In this document: positions 1-6,692 of the stretch, piece by piece
How positions within the stretch are numbered: the stretch's first letter is position 1
How the letters are laid out: every line of letters starts with the position of its first letter
Source: Mycoplasmatota bacterium
GTDB lineage: Bacteria; Bacillota_I; Bacilli_A; Izemoplasmatales; Izemoplasmataceae
Length of the DNA: 7,495 bases
Reading direction: 5' to 3'
Assembly (NCBI GenBank): GCA_022712785.1
Contig: JAFLJX010000052.1
Location: 1-7,495 of the forward strand
Made by a program: the position numbers and the translations under genes
The notes under the pieces: model-generated
Told to the model about the DNA's origin: nothing
Databases searched by the model: none
The model's input: only the letters and a program-made list of their open reading frames with translations

Positions 1-140
1 ATAAATATAATTGTTCACAATTAGTATGGTGTGCATATAAAGAAACTGCAGGTATAAAACTTGATTCAAATGGTGGATTTGCTGTTTATCCGAATAATAT
101 CAAAAACTCATCAAAAACTAAAGAGATTTTTACACAATAA
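1..140 (+). CDS. C-terminal end of a permuted NlpC/P60-type (YiiX/YycO-like) cysteine hydrolase, 5' end outside window
   Basis: An open frame enters at the left edge (first full codon at base 3) and ends with TAA at 138-140, giving 45 residues. They begin KYNCSQLVWCAYK and continue through LDSNGGFAVYPNNI. A Cys-Ser-x-Leu-Val-Trp motif followed by Ala-Tyr, an aspartate and then VYP before the C-terminus is the pattern I associate with the permuted papain-like hydrolases of the YiiX/YycO (NlpC/P60-related) group. In that group the nucleophile cysteine lies late in the protein, with the catalytic histidine earlier. The Cys at codon 12-14 would be that nucleophile; the histidine part is outside the window. 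Such enzymes act as amidases or peptidases on cell-wall peptides or on acyl or isopeptide bonds, and the substrate here is unknown. The stop directly abuts the ATG of the next gene, so the two are probably co-transcribed and translationally coupled. The identification rests on a short fragment. Confidence 0.6.
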   Translation, partial: KYNCSQLVWCAYKETAGIKLDSNGGFAVYPNNIKNSSKTKEIFTQ

Positions 141-1340
141 ATGATAAAAAAAATATTTACCATTATATTACTTATTATTATTGTTATAACATTATCAGCA
201 TGTAAAATTTCAAAAAAATATAAAGATGAGTATAAATATATCTATTTGTTTAGTACAACAATGACAGAAAATTCTTCAAAAATAAAATTTATTACTGAAA
301 ATGGCAATATATCAAATGAGATAATATTAAACAAGACAGATTTTGTTAGTTTAGGTAAAGATAATAATAATTTATACTTATTTGGTATTGATCAAAATGA
401 GAGAACCGAAATTAATTATACTAACTTTGATATAAAATACATTGATATTTCGAATATATACACGAATAGTGGACAAATTTGTTCAGGGAGAGTAGATAAT
501 ATTATATCAGTGAAAGATAATGAAGTCGCATATCTAATAAATAGTGGAGTAGACGAAAACCATTATACCTATTTTTTGAGTTTTAGAGATAAATGTTATG
601 AAATTCCTATCTTAGTTGATTTTTACTATTTTAATGAAGAAAGCAATAAGTTTGGATTTTTTGGTTCAAAAGAACTTTTTAGTTCAAGTAAGTTAAACGA
701 AACAAACGCTAATAGTTTTGATTATTATACCGTTGATATAATGAATCAAAAGATTGAACATATAAATATTGGGGGATTGGAAGAATATTTTCCTTATCAT
801 ATTGCAGCTGGAGAAATTGAGATGTATACAAAAGGTGATGATGGATACATAATATATTCTGAATATAACTATAAATCATCTCAAAAGATTGAAATATCAA
901 ATAATCCAGTGAAAACTGTTTATTTAGTAAAAATCGATCTTAATACAGGCGTTATTATTAAAAAAAATGAAATTCAAATATTTTCTAAAAAAATGGTTGA
1001 TGAGTTTTCATTAATTGGGAATCTTAGTCGTTACTTTATGTTTAAAGATGAAAAGTTATATTATTTTAACAATAGTGGATTAGAAGTTAAACTTGAAATA
1101 TATAATTTAAATCTTCAGTTAGTTGATAAATTTAACTTACCAAAAATTTCTAATAATATATTTCCACATATTAACACTTTAAGAATTACGGATACTCATT
1201 TTTATTATACGTCTAAAGAGAATGGAGATTACTATCTGTTAATTTATGATATTTCTACTGGTAATCAAATTGATAAAATAGATTTAGATTTTGGTAGTTA
1301 TAGAGGGCTATCGATATATGGGTTTGAAATTAGGAATTGA
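141..1340 (+). CDS. Secreted lipoprotein of unknown function, probable beta-propeller fold
   Basis: A 399-residue protein with a classic lipoprotein signal: MIKK, a hydrophobic stretch (about residues 5-18), then the lipobox Leu-Ser-Ala-Cys with the lipidated cysteine at 21. It should be anchored on the outer face of the membrane. The rest is rich in Asn, Lys, Tyr, Ile and Asp and repeats a weak unit: an aspartate-containing turn, an aromatic strand such as LYLF, LYYF or FYYT, a strand such as VYLVKIDLNTG or LLIYDISTG, then an IDKIDLD-type strand. At least four such units can be seen (around residues 70-80, 225-270, 300-335 and 350-385), which suggests a beta-propeller. I recognise no catalytic motif and no specific family. 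ATG 141 follows the upstream TAA with no gap. The only SD-like string (AAAGAG, 120-125) sits 15 bases away, so translation probably depends on coupling. The gene ends with TGA and a terminator follows about 110 bases later. It may work with the upstream hydrolase at the cell surface; that is inference. Confidence 0.8.
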   Translation: MIKKIFTIILLIIIVITLSACKISKKYKDEYKYIYLFSTTMTENSSKIKFITENGNISNEIILNKTDFVSLGKDNNNLYLFGIDQNERTEINYTNFDIKYIDISNIYTNSGQICSGRVDNIISVKDNEVAYLINSGVDENHYTYFLSFRDKCYEIPILVDFYYFNEESNKFGFFGSKELFSSSKLNETNANSFDYYTVDIMNQKIEHINIGGLEEYFPYHIAAGEIEMYTKGDDGYIIYSEYNYKSSQKIEISNNPVKTVYLVKIDLNTGVIIKKNEIQIFSKKMVDEFSLIGNLSRYFMFKDEKLYYFNNSGLEVKLEIYNLNLQLVDKFNLPKISNNIFPHINTLRITDTHFYYTSKENGDYYLLIYDISTGNQIDKIDLDFGSYRGLSIYGFEIRN

Positions 1341-1444
1341 TAGTGATTTTTTTATTACTTCAAATGAGAAAAAGGATTGATATAGTTATTAGCAGAAGTT
1401 CCTAAGAATCATATCTATAGAATTTCATAATAACTCATAGTTTT

Positions 1445-1495
1445 AAAACGAATCTGTATGGATATCTTATGATATCATGCAGGTTTTTTTGTTTT
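1445..1495 (+). terminator. Intrinsic terminator after the lipoprotein gene, possibly bidirectional
   Basis: The arms CTGTATG-G-ATATC (1454-1466) and GATATCATGCAG (1471-1482) pair with one bulged G and one G-U pair around a TTAT loop. The right arm is followed by G and seven T (1484-1490), then GTTTT. The upstream AAAAC (1445-1449) can also pair with GTTTT (1491-1495), lengthening the stem. It lies about 110 bases after the lipoprotein stop. Read on the minus strand, the stem is followed by ATTCGTTTT, a weaker T-run, so it could also act as a back-up stop for transcripts coming from holA. Confidence 0.8.
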
Positions 1496-1518
1496 AACTG
1501 GGAAAAAAGTGATATAAT
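1489..1518 (+). promoter_or_regulatory. Candidate extended -10 promoter just behind the terminator
   Basis: TATAAT at 1513-1518 is preceded by TG and one base (1510-1512), an extended -10 element of the same type seen before two genes in this window. A weak -35 (TTGTTT, 1489-1494) lies 18 bases upstream, inside the T-run of the terminator. No open frame follows: the first ATG codons downstream reach stops within a few codons. It could start a non-coding RNA or be the remains of a promoter of a lost gene. In so A+T-rich a sequence a chance TATAAT is possible. Confidence 0.35.
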
Positions 1519-1641
1519 TTACTTGATTGAATAATGGATTAGTATGGGTGAATAGCGAGTAAATATTGCAAGTTTCTAAAATTAACTCTATAAACTACAC
1601 ATTTATCACAAGTTTTTAAAGTAGCTTAAGTTCTATTTTTC

Positions 1642-1671
1642 AAAAAAAAGGTCGACCATAGTCTTCCTTTT
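1642..1671 (-). terminator. Minus-strand intrinsic terminator
   Basis: Read on the minus strand the sequence is AAAAGG, AA, GAC, TATG, GTC, GA, CC and then eight T. AAAAGG pairs with CCTTTT and GAC pairs with GTC across a TATG loop, with a small AA/GA internal loop between. The T-run (1649 to 1642) follows directly. It lies about 255 bases past the holA stop, so it could end holA mRNA with a long 3' tail, or end a separate small RNA starting near 1849. Confidence 0.55.
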
Positions 1672-1850
1672 CAAACTACAATACTTTGAAAATATGAAAG
1701 TTGTGCTATAAAGGTAAGATAATTATATGAATTAGACCAGGTTTAAATTTTGGATTGCTTTTTTATTTCACAATATTTATAATAAATGGCTGGATATAGT
1801 CTCCAAGCATGATAAACCCCAAGGTAGCAGGTTGCGTATGTCAACTCATT
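1642..1850 (-). ncRNA. Candidate small RNA of about 200 nt, no known family
   Basis: The hypothesis rests on three signals in the right order on the minus strand. The first is TATAAT at 1856-1861 with a weak -35 (TTCAAG, 1880-1885, spacer 18). The second is a GC-richer 5' part. The third is the terminator at 1642-1671. Near the 5' end small hairpins can be drawn: GTTG/CAAC (1842-1845 with 1831-1834, 7-base loop) and TTGGA/TCCAG around GACTATA (1806-1790). The predicted start would be near 1849. I do not recognise it as 6S, SRP, RNase P or tmRNA. It may equally be the 3' untranslated part of holA mRNA. Confidence 0.25.
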
Positions 1851-1926
1851 AGACTATTATAGATTCTATTTTATTCTTACTTGAATTTTTTTACTATAAG
1901 CATTCTATATGTAACAAAAAAGTTAT

Positions 1927-2892
1927 TTATGTTCCTAAAATAAACAGTTCAAGTCCTATCTTTTTATCCAGTTGTCCTGTTTTAATTTTATAATCAATTT
2001 CTTCTAACTTAACTAAATGTTTTTTAACGGTATTCATATTTACCATTTTGGCATTCTTTATCATATAGTACGCTCTACCGCTACTACAGTTGTAATACTT
2101 AGCTATTTCAGATTGATCTTTATTATCTTTAAGAAGTAATTTTACATGTAATATCTCACGGTATTTATTAACTAGAATTCCTAATATTCTTAATGGGTCT
2201 TCGCTATGTTGAACAAGATCGTTATATATTTCTAATGCTTTTGATTGTTTATTCTCTAATATGTTATTAGTAATTTCATAGACGTTGTCTTCGACGTTTT
2301 TTGTAATCACTTTTTTTATAGTTTCTAAATCAATATAATCCATATCGTCAGCATATAAGATTAACTTCTTCATTTCATTTACTGCTACTTCTGTATTATG
2401 TTCTATTCTTTTTAAGAATTCTTCAAGCGCAGGTCTTTCAATCTTTATATTATTTTTACCTAATTGTCTTCTAACCCAACTAGCTAAATCAACTTGTTTC
2501 ATCGGATCACATTTTATAATAATCGCTTTATTTTTAACTACTTTCGTTATTGCTTTTCTTTCATCAAGTTTAGTATAAGGCGCAGTCAGTATTAGTATAG
2601 TTTCTTCTACTGGGTTTTCTATGTATCTTGATAATGCATCTAAATCATGTTTAATTTCTTTTTTAATCTTTTCGTTAGTAAGAAAATAACAATTTTTAAT
2701 AATTATAACTTTCTTATCTGACATGAAAGGTATTGTTTGAGCATCATTTACTGCATTTTTTACATTAGTTTCTTCAGCATCGTAAACAGTAACGTTGAAT
2801 TCATCAACGTTTAATTTATTAATAACTTGGTTTCTTTTACTTTTTATTATAAAAGTATCTGGACCATGAAATAAGTATATTTGTTTTTCCAT
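1927..2892 (-). CDS. holA: DNA polymerase III delta subunit (clamp loader)
   Basis: A 321-residue protein. The delta subunit is the clamp-loader part that opens the sliding clamp ring so it can be placed on primed DNA. The N-terminus (IYLFHGPDTFIIKSKRNQV) is the usual delta start with a degenerate nucleotide-binding loop. Residues 93-130 (ENPVEETILILTAP, then LDERK and KCDPM) match the AAA+-like core. The segment around 135-195 (LASWVRRQLG, then NTEVAVNEMKKLILYAD) is the family's lid region. The C-terminal helical collar ends with YKIKTGQLDKKIGLELFIL (301-319), a hallmark of HolA/YqeN. Length fits the family. ATG 2892 has an SD (AGAGGTG, 2898-2904) 5 bases away. It lies 32 bases past comEC and has its own promoter inside the comEC end. 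In Bacilli the same gene follows comEC, often with rpsT nearby; no rpsT is present here. Confidence 0.93.
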   Translation of the reverse strand: MEKQIYLFHGPDTFIIKSKRNQVINKLNVDEFNVTVYDAEETNVKNAVNDAQTIPFMSDKKVIIIKNCYFLTNEKIKKEIKHDLDALSRYIENPVEETILILTAPYTKLDERKAITKVVKNKAIIIKCDPMKQVDLASWVRRQLGKNNIKIERPALEEFLKRIEHNTEVAVNEMKKLILYADDMDYIDLETIKKVITKNVEDNVYEITNNILENKQSKALEIYNDLVQHSEDPLRILGILVNKYREILHVKLLLKDNKDQSEIAKYYNCSSGRAYYMIKNAKMVNMNTVKKHLVKLEEIDYKIKTGQLDKKIGLELFILGT

Positions 2893-2897
2893 AAAAA

Positions 2898-2938
2898 CAC
2901 CTCTTATTTATTATAGCACAATCATTATGGGCTGTGAA
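2898..2938 (-). promoter_or_regulatory. Promoter and ribosome binding site of holA, inside the 3' end of comEC
   Basis: On the minus strand TTCACA (2938-2933, one mismatch to TTGACA) is followed by exactly 17 bases and TATAAT (2915-2910). The -10 is preceded by TG-C, so it is an extended -10. The -35 covers the codons for Ile-His-Ser near the comEC stop. The SD AGAGGTG is at 2904-2898. With a start about seven bases after the -10, the leader would be only 11-13 bases and begin at or just before the SD. Confidence 0.7.
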
Positions 2939-5024
2939 TTCTTTTATACTCTTTTCCGAAGATATAATAAACTTCGATTGTACCACTTAAATCTGTTCTA
3001 TAAACAGGTATTGACATTTCTTGGTATCTTTTCATCACTTCACTGTGAGGGTGGCCGTGAATGTTATTTGAGTATGATATAGTGAAAGCAGTTTTTGGGT
3101 TAACACTTTCTAAAAACTGTTGAGTACTTGAAGTTTTACTCCCATGGTGTGGTACTTTTAAATAATCAATATCTAAATCATATTTACTAATAAAAGATAT
3201 CTCCCTGGACTTCTCAATATCGCCTGTGAATAAGTAGTGCTTGTTGCTAATATATAAGCTCATTACAATACTGTTGTTATTTTCATTTTGTTGATTATAA
3301 ATAAAAGGATAAATAAACATTGATATAGAACCGCAGGATATTGTTCTATCTTCGTATTTTTTAACATTATTCTTTGAAATCAATATTTCTACATTAAATT
3401 CTTCCAATATGTCAGAAGCCTCACCATAATGATCACTGTGAAAGTGTGAAATTATTAAATAATTCAATTTTCTAATATTTTTTCCTTTCATATAATTAAT
3501 AACTGAATCGTAGTCATCATGTTCCCCGGTATCAATCAAAATATTACATTGATTAAAGGAATCCAAAATAAGTGTGCTATCTCCATAAATATCAATAAAT
3601 GAAACACTTTTCATTGGGTTAATATTAGGAGTTATATAGATAAATATTAATAGTAAAAATATATATAAAAGCCTGGTTTTTATCCTTGAATTAATCTCTA
3701 ATGATACTAAAAATATAAACATTAAAAAGTAGTATATGATGATATAAATATCATTTGGAAAATAAAACTTAAAAACTAGAATATTTATCCCTGAAACATA
3801 GTCCAAAATTCTTTCAAATATCAATATAAAAATATAGTTAATTTTATCAAAAAATGGAAGAATAAATGATATGTAGCTTAGGGGTAATATTATATAAGAT
3901 ACAAACATTAAAAAGAAAATATTTAAGATTAATGTTAGTACATTTATTTGGTAGTTTAATTTTAGTATGATTGGAATAGTAACTAAAAAAGCTATAAATG
4001 ATAGAAGAAATAATTGATATACTTTTGAGTCTTTATTTAGAATACTACTTGATATAAGTATAGTATAAGTAACTAAAAAACTTAATAAGAACCCAGCATC
4101 ATAGTAGTAATATGGTCTTATGAATAACAAAATAATAAAGATTATAGAGAGAATATCAAGTGTTGAAAAGCGAAGATTATACCTCTTATTTATTACCAAT
4201 AAAACATACATAATTGAAGCTCTTGAAACCGATGGTGAAAAGGAAGTAATGACTAGATAAGTTATTAGAATAGTCATTATTAAGTTTTGAGACTTTGTTT
4301 CATTTAATCTTGTTTTCCCTAACAAGAAATTTAAAGCCAACACAAGCATAGCAATATGCAACCCACTTACTGCGAATAAGTGACTTATACCTGTTTTGTT
4401 TATTTGTTCTCTTACTTCTAGATCTATATCTTCCTTATCTGCTAGAATAAATGTTTTAATATAACCTCCTGATAATGGTAGGCTTTTATCAATATATTTC
4501 CCAATTTTGTATGGAATTAAGAATAAAGAAAATGATGATTCAATATACTCTACTTCTTTTGCGAATATAGTATATTTGATACCTTGGGATTTTAAATAAT
4601 TGTTATAGTCAAATGTATTAGGTATTGTGCTTTTTGGAGGAACTTCTATATCACCTCTTATGATTAATTTGTCTCCAGGTTTAATTACTAAATCTTCATC
4701 AAAATATACTTTAATATATTCAGTATTTATTTTTCCTAAAAAACTGGTATATGTGTCTACTTTTATATCATTCACAACAGTGACATTATATGAATCTAAT
4801 TCGCTTACTCTTTGTATATTAAATATTAATAAACTTATGGTGTAAATTATTAAAACAAAAATAGTGATTTTGAATAAATTTTTATGTACTTTATATACAT
4901 ATATGATATATGGTACTAAGAGAATTAAATACCATAAACTATTCATTATTAATATATAAATAACTATAAATATAGAAACATATAAATATCTATTTCTATA
5001 CTGTAATAAGATCTTTAATTTCAT
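2925..5024 (-). CDS. comEC: ComEC DNA-uptake channel with fused metallo-beta-lactamase-type domain
   Basis: A 699-residue membrane protein that passes single-stranded DNA into the cell in natural transformation. Domains in order: membrane segments (about 14-70); an OB-fold region of the DUF4131 type (about 75-160, with KPGDKLIIRGDI and NTFDYNNYLKSQGI); the Competence channel domain (about 185-445), with the signature HLFAVSGLHIAML at 215-227 followed by many helices; and a metallo-beta-lactamase-like domain (about 472-690). The last carries HFHSDH (527-532), LFTGDIE (around 601) and VPHHGSKTSS (624-633). The metal ligands are therefore present and the domain may be an active nuclease. The motif opening this domain, usually DVGQGDS, reads DIYGDS (478-483), one residue shorter. 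The ATG at 5024 lies inside comEA (29-bp overlap), with AGGGGA (5036-5041) 11 bases upstream. Length is slightly below the B. subtilis protein; it appears intact. Confidence 0.95.
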   Translation of the reverse strand: MKLKILLQYRNRYLYVSIFIVIYILIMNSLWYLILLVPYIIYVYKVHKNLFKITIFVLIIYTISLLIFNIQRVSELDSYNVTVVNDIKVDTYTSFLGKINTEYIKVYFDEDLVIKPGDKLIIRGDIEVPPKSTIPNTFDYNNYLKSQGIKYTIFAKEVEYIESSFSLFLIPYKIGKYIDKSLPLSGGYIKTFILADKEDIDLEVREQINKTGISHLFAVSGLHIAMLVLALNFLLGKTRLNETKSQNLIMTILITYLVITSFSPSVSRASIMYVLLVINKRYNLRFSTLDILSIIFIILLFIRPYYYYDAGFLLSFLVTYTILISSSILNKDSKVYQLFLLSFIAFLVTIPIILKLNYQINVLTLILNIFFLMFVSYIILPLSYISFILPFFDKINYIFILIFERILDYVSGINILVFKFYFPNDIYIIIYYFLMFIFLVSLEINSRIKTRLLYIFLLLIFIYITPNINPMKSVSFIDIYGDSTLILDSFNQCNILIDTGEHDDYDSVINYMKGKNIRKLNYLIISHFHSDHYGEASDILEEFNVEILISKNNVKKYEDRTISCGSISMFIYPFIYNQQNENNNSIVMSLYISNKHYLFTGDIEKSREISFISKYDLDIDYLKVPHHGSKTSSTQQFLESVNPKTAFTISYSNNIHGHPHSEVMKRYQEMSIPVYRTDLSGTIEVYYIFGKEYKRIHSP

Positions 5025-5568
5025 TATACGTTGATTCCCCTATACCTGTAACATTCATAATATCTTCAACACTTTCAAAGAAGCCTACTTCTGTTCTATA
5101 GTCAATTATACTTTGTGCAGTTGAAGGACCAATTCCTGGGAGAGTATCTAGTAATTGTAAAGATGCACTATTTATATTGATAACTCCCTGTGAAGGATCA
5201 TCAACTACTTCAGATATAATTGGATAGTTATCTTCGTATGATGGAATATAAACTACTTGCTGATCATGCAACTTAAGGGATAGATTAATCGCTAATGTAT
5301 CAGCTTTACTCGTAGTTCCTCCTGCCAATTTAAGTAACTGAAATAGTCTATAGTTCACTAACACTTTGTACACTCCAGGATTCTTAACATGACCTTTAAT
5401 GTCGATGTACATATATTCTGGTATGTCTTCAGGTTGAACATTATTATTAGTTGGCTCAAATTCTATTTTTTGTTTTTCTTCTCCACCTACTGGAATAAAG
5501 ATAATACCTAAGATTAAAATAACAAATATGGTGACATATATATAATATCTTTTTATTAATTCCTTCAT
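4996..5568 (-). CDS. comEA: ComEA membrane-anchored DNA receptor (SLBB plus helix-hairpin-helix)
   Basis: A 190-residue protein from the ATG at 5568. It binds incoming double-stranded DNA outside the membrane and hands it to ComEC. It has a basic N-terminus (MKELIKRYY), one membrane anchor (about residues 9-27), a Glu/Asn-rich linker, an SLBB-type domain (about 53-110: MYIDIKGHVKNPGVYKV, then LLKLAGG and QQVVYIP) and a C-terminal helix-hairpin-helix domain (about 130-190: ININSASLQLLDTLPGIGPS, then a second VTGIGESTYNEI hairpin). Both GIG turns that contact the DNA backbone are intact. A GTG three codons upstream (5577) is in frame, but it lies inside the SD AGAGGTG (5581-5575). That SD sits 6 bases from the ATG at 5568, so the ATG is the better start. 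The stop TAG overlaps the start of comEC. No comEB lies between them. Confidence 0.94.
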   Translation of the reverse strand: MKELIKRYYIYVTIFVILILGIIFIPVGGEEKQKIEFEPTNNNVQPEDIPEYMYIDIKGHVKNPGVYKVLVNYRLFQLLKLAGGTTSKADTLAINLSLKLHDQQVVYIPSYEDNYPIISEVVDDPSQGVININSASLQLLDTLPGIGPSTAQSIIDYRTEVGFFESVEDIMNVTGIGESTYNEIKDLITV

Positions 5569-5613
5569 CTTTTTCACCTCTAAAATATAATACTTATTAT
5601 CACTGTAATATTC

Positions 5614-5679
5614 TTCAATATTTTTTATAAAAATGTTATAATAGTACTAAACATATAAAAATATTATAAATACCGGAGG
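5614..5679 (+). promoter_or_regulatory. Promoter and ribosome binding site of the DUF975 gene
   Basis: TATAAT at 5637-5642 preceded by TG-T (5634-5636) forms an extended -10. The -35 at a 17-base spacing is weak (TTCAAT, 5614-5619), as is common with extended -10 promoters. The SD GGAGG (5675-5679) stands 9 bases before the ATG at 5689. The leader would be about 40 bases. The region also faces comEA on the other strand, for which I could not settle a promoter. Confidence 0.6.
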
Positions 5680-5688
5680 TTATATATT

Positions 5689-6567
5689 ATGAGAGCATCA
5701 TACTCAGAAATTAAGGACAATGCAAAAAGTTCAATGAAAGGGCATATGGGTGAAGCTATTTTAGTTGCATTAATTTTACCAATAGCTTTTTCAATGATAG
5801 GAAGTTTTCTAAATACCATTTTAGGAGTTATTCACTGGAGTATCCCTACTTTATTAGCTATGTTTATTAATGCGATTAGCACATATATTACATTGAGAAT
5901 GATAATCAAGGTTGTTCGTCATAGGTCAGATAAAATATTCATTAACTTTCTAGGTTCAAAAAAAGGTATACTTAGTTCTATTGTATTTGCACTAATCACA
6001 TTTTCTTTTGGATTAGTTTACATCATTATTTTCTGGGATTACTTTGTAGTAGCTTGGGATTTTATGATATTATTCCAAACTGATTTCTTTGCATCAGATG
6101 TAAACGCACTTGAAAATTGGGTTAATGGTTTATCAATAGAAGAACCATCAGCATTATCAATAATTATTTCTGCGTTATATTCAATTCTAATTATATTTAT
6201 TACTGTTAGAATTTCGTTTACTGCTTATATTATTGCTGATTCAGACTTGAATATTTTAGAAGCATTAAAAAAATCATGGAAAATAACAAAAAGAAATTGG
6301 TGGAGAATCTTCTTCTTCCCACTTTCATTCATTCTATGGATTTCCGCAATTATCTTTTCTTTAGGATTAGCCATGATTTATGTTATTCCGTATATTACGA
6401 TATCACAAGGAGCACTGTATGATGCTTTATTATCAGAAAGTGGAGAAGAAATCGATTCAGGAAATACTGAAAGTATCGTTAAAGAAGCTCTAACTGATGA
6501 AACAGCATTAGATGAAAAAGAAGATACTTTTGACAGAAAAGATCCTTTTGAAAATTATTATGAATGA
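5689..6567 (+). CDS. DUF975-family integral membrane protein
   Basis: A 292-residue protein. The start (residues 1-30: Arg near the N-terminus, YSEIKDNAKSSMKGHMGEAI, then a hydrophobic segment) and the later motif IIADSDLNILEALKKSWKI (181-199), followed by KRNWWRIFFFPLSFILW and a glycine-poor helix ending in IPYI, match the layout of DUF975 proteins of Firmicutes. The predicted membrane segments are about 22-48, 52-75, 94-126, 155-182 and 207-236. The C-terminal 44 residues form a strongly acidic, probably disordered cytoplasmic tail (SGEEIDSGNT, then DEKEDTFDRKDPFENYYE). The function of the family is not known, so none is assigned. All eight tryptophans use TGG and the stop is TGA. It stands alone between its own promoter and a strong hairpin, so it is probably a single-gene unit. 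Confidence 0.85.
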   Translation: MRASYSEIKDNAKSSMKGHMGEAILVALILPIAFSMIGSFLNTILGVIHWSIPTLLAMFINAISTYITLRMIIKVVRHRSDKIFINFLGSKKGILSSIVFALITFSFGLVYIIIFWDYFVVAWDFMILFQTDFFASDVNALENWVNGLSIEEPSALSIIISALYSILIIFITVRISFTAYIIADSDLNILEALKKSWKITKRNWWRIFFFPLSFILWISAIIFSLGLAMIYVIPYITISQGALYDALLSESGEEIDSGNTESIVKEALTDETALDEKEDTFDRKDPFENYYE

Positions 6568-6600
6568 ACACTAACTAGTTACTGATTTATAGATTGCATC

Positions 6601-6656
6601 AAGGACACTGCATTACACAAAGGAGAATATATATTGTGTAATGCAGTGTCCTTTTC
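6601..6656 (+). terminator. Perfect 20-bp hairpin after the DUF975 gene, probable terminator
   Basis: The arm 6601-6620 (AAGGACACTGCATTACACAA) is an exact inverted copy of 6634-6653, with a 13-base loop (6621-6633). It begins 33 bases after the DUF975 stop. The right arm ends in CCTTTT and then C, so the T-run is only four long and partly paired; as a terminator it has a very strong stem but a weak tail. The symmetry means it could also work on the other strand (left arm rich in A). The loop and left-arm end contain AAAGGAG, a full SD sequence. Confidence 0.6.
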
Positions 6657-6692
6657 AATTTATTTTACTATCTTTATATATATATGTATTAT

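Larger units (their letters stand above)
1496..1926. other. 430-bp intergenic region without a protein gene; decayed gene or non-coding RNA locus
   Basis: Both strands are broken by stops in all frames, and no translated stretch resembles a protein I know. I looked for the conserved cores of RNase P RNA, tmRNA and SRP RNA and saw none. What can be seen is a plus-strand extended -10 at its left edge, a minus-strand intrinsic terminator (1642-1671), a segment clearly richer in G+C than its surroundings (about 1788-1856, 31 of 69 bases), and a minus-strand TATAAT beside that segment (1856-1861). In an A+T-rich genome a GC-richer intergenic patch between a promoter and a terminator is a usual sign of a structured RNA, but a decayed gene or mobile-element remnant is equally possible. 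Confidence 0.5.

Noticed and set aside
709..900. 63-codon open frame on the minus strand
   Set aside because: It lies wholly inside the lipoprotein gene on the other strand and has no SD or recognisable protein features; chance frame in A+T-rich sequence.
1650..1657. GGTCGACC palindrome as a protein-binding site
   Set aside because: It is better explained as part of the minus-strand terminator stem, which pairs over a longer span and ends in a T-run.
1830..1846. 5-bp stem with a 7-base loop, tRNA-arm-like
   Set aside because: The loop lacks the conserved U before the anticodon and is not a TTCRA-type T loop; no acceptor stem or other arms can be drawn around it.
1496..1926. Possible RNase P RNA, tmRNA or SRP RNA
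   Set aside because: The nearly invariant core strings of these RNAs (for example GAGGAAAGTCC or GGAAGGAAGCAG) are not present on either strand.
1496..1926. Possible transposase remnant or missing rpsT
   Set aside because: No translated stretch shows a recognisable transposase or ribosomal protein S20 pattern, and no terminal inverted repeats or target duplication were seen; left as unexplained.
4627..4845. 72-codon open frame on the plus strand
   Set aside because: It is antisense to the OB-fold region of comEC, which is clearly the real gene; no supporting start signal.
5582..5640. Promoter of comEA on the minus strand
   Set aside because: TATTAT (5587-5592) and TTGAAG (5613-5618) are present but 20 bases apart, and no other pair has acceptable spacing; a promoter must exist but I cannot place it.
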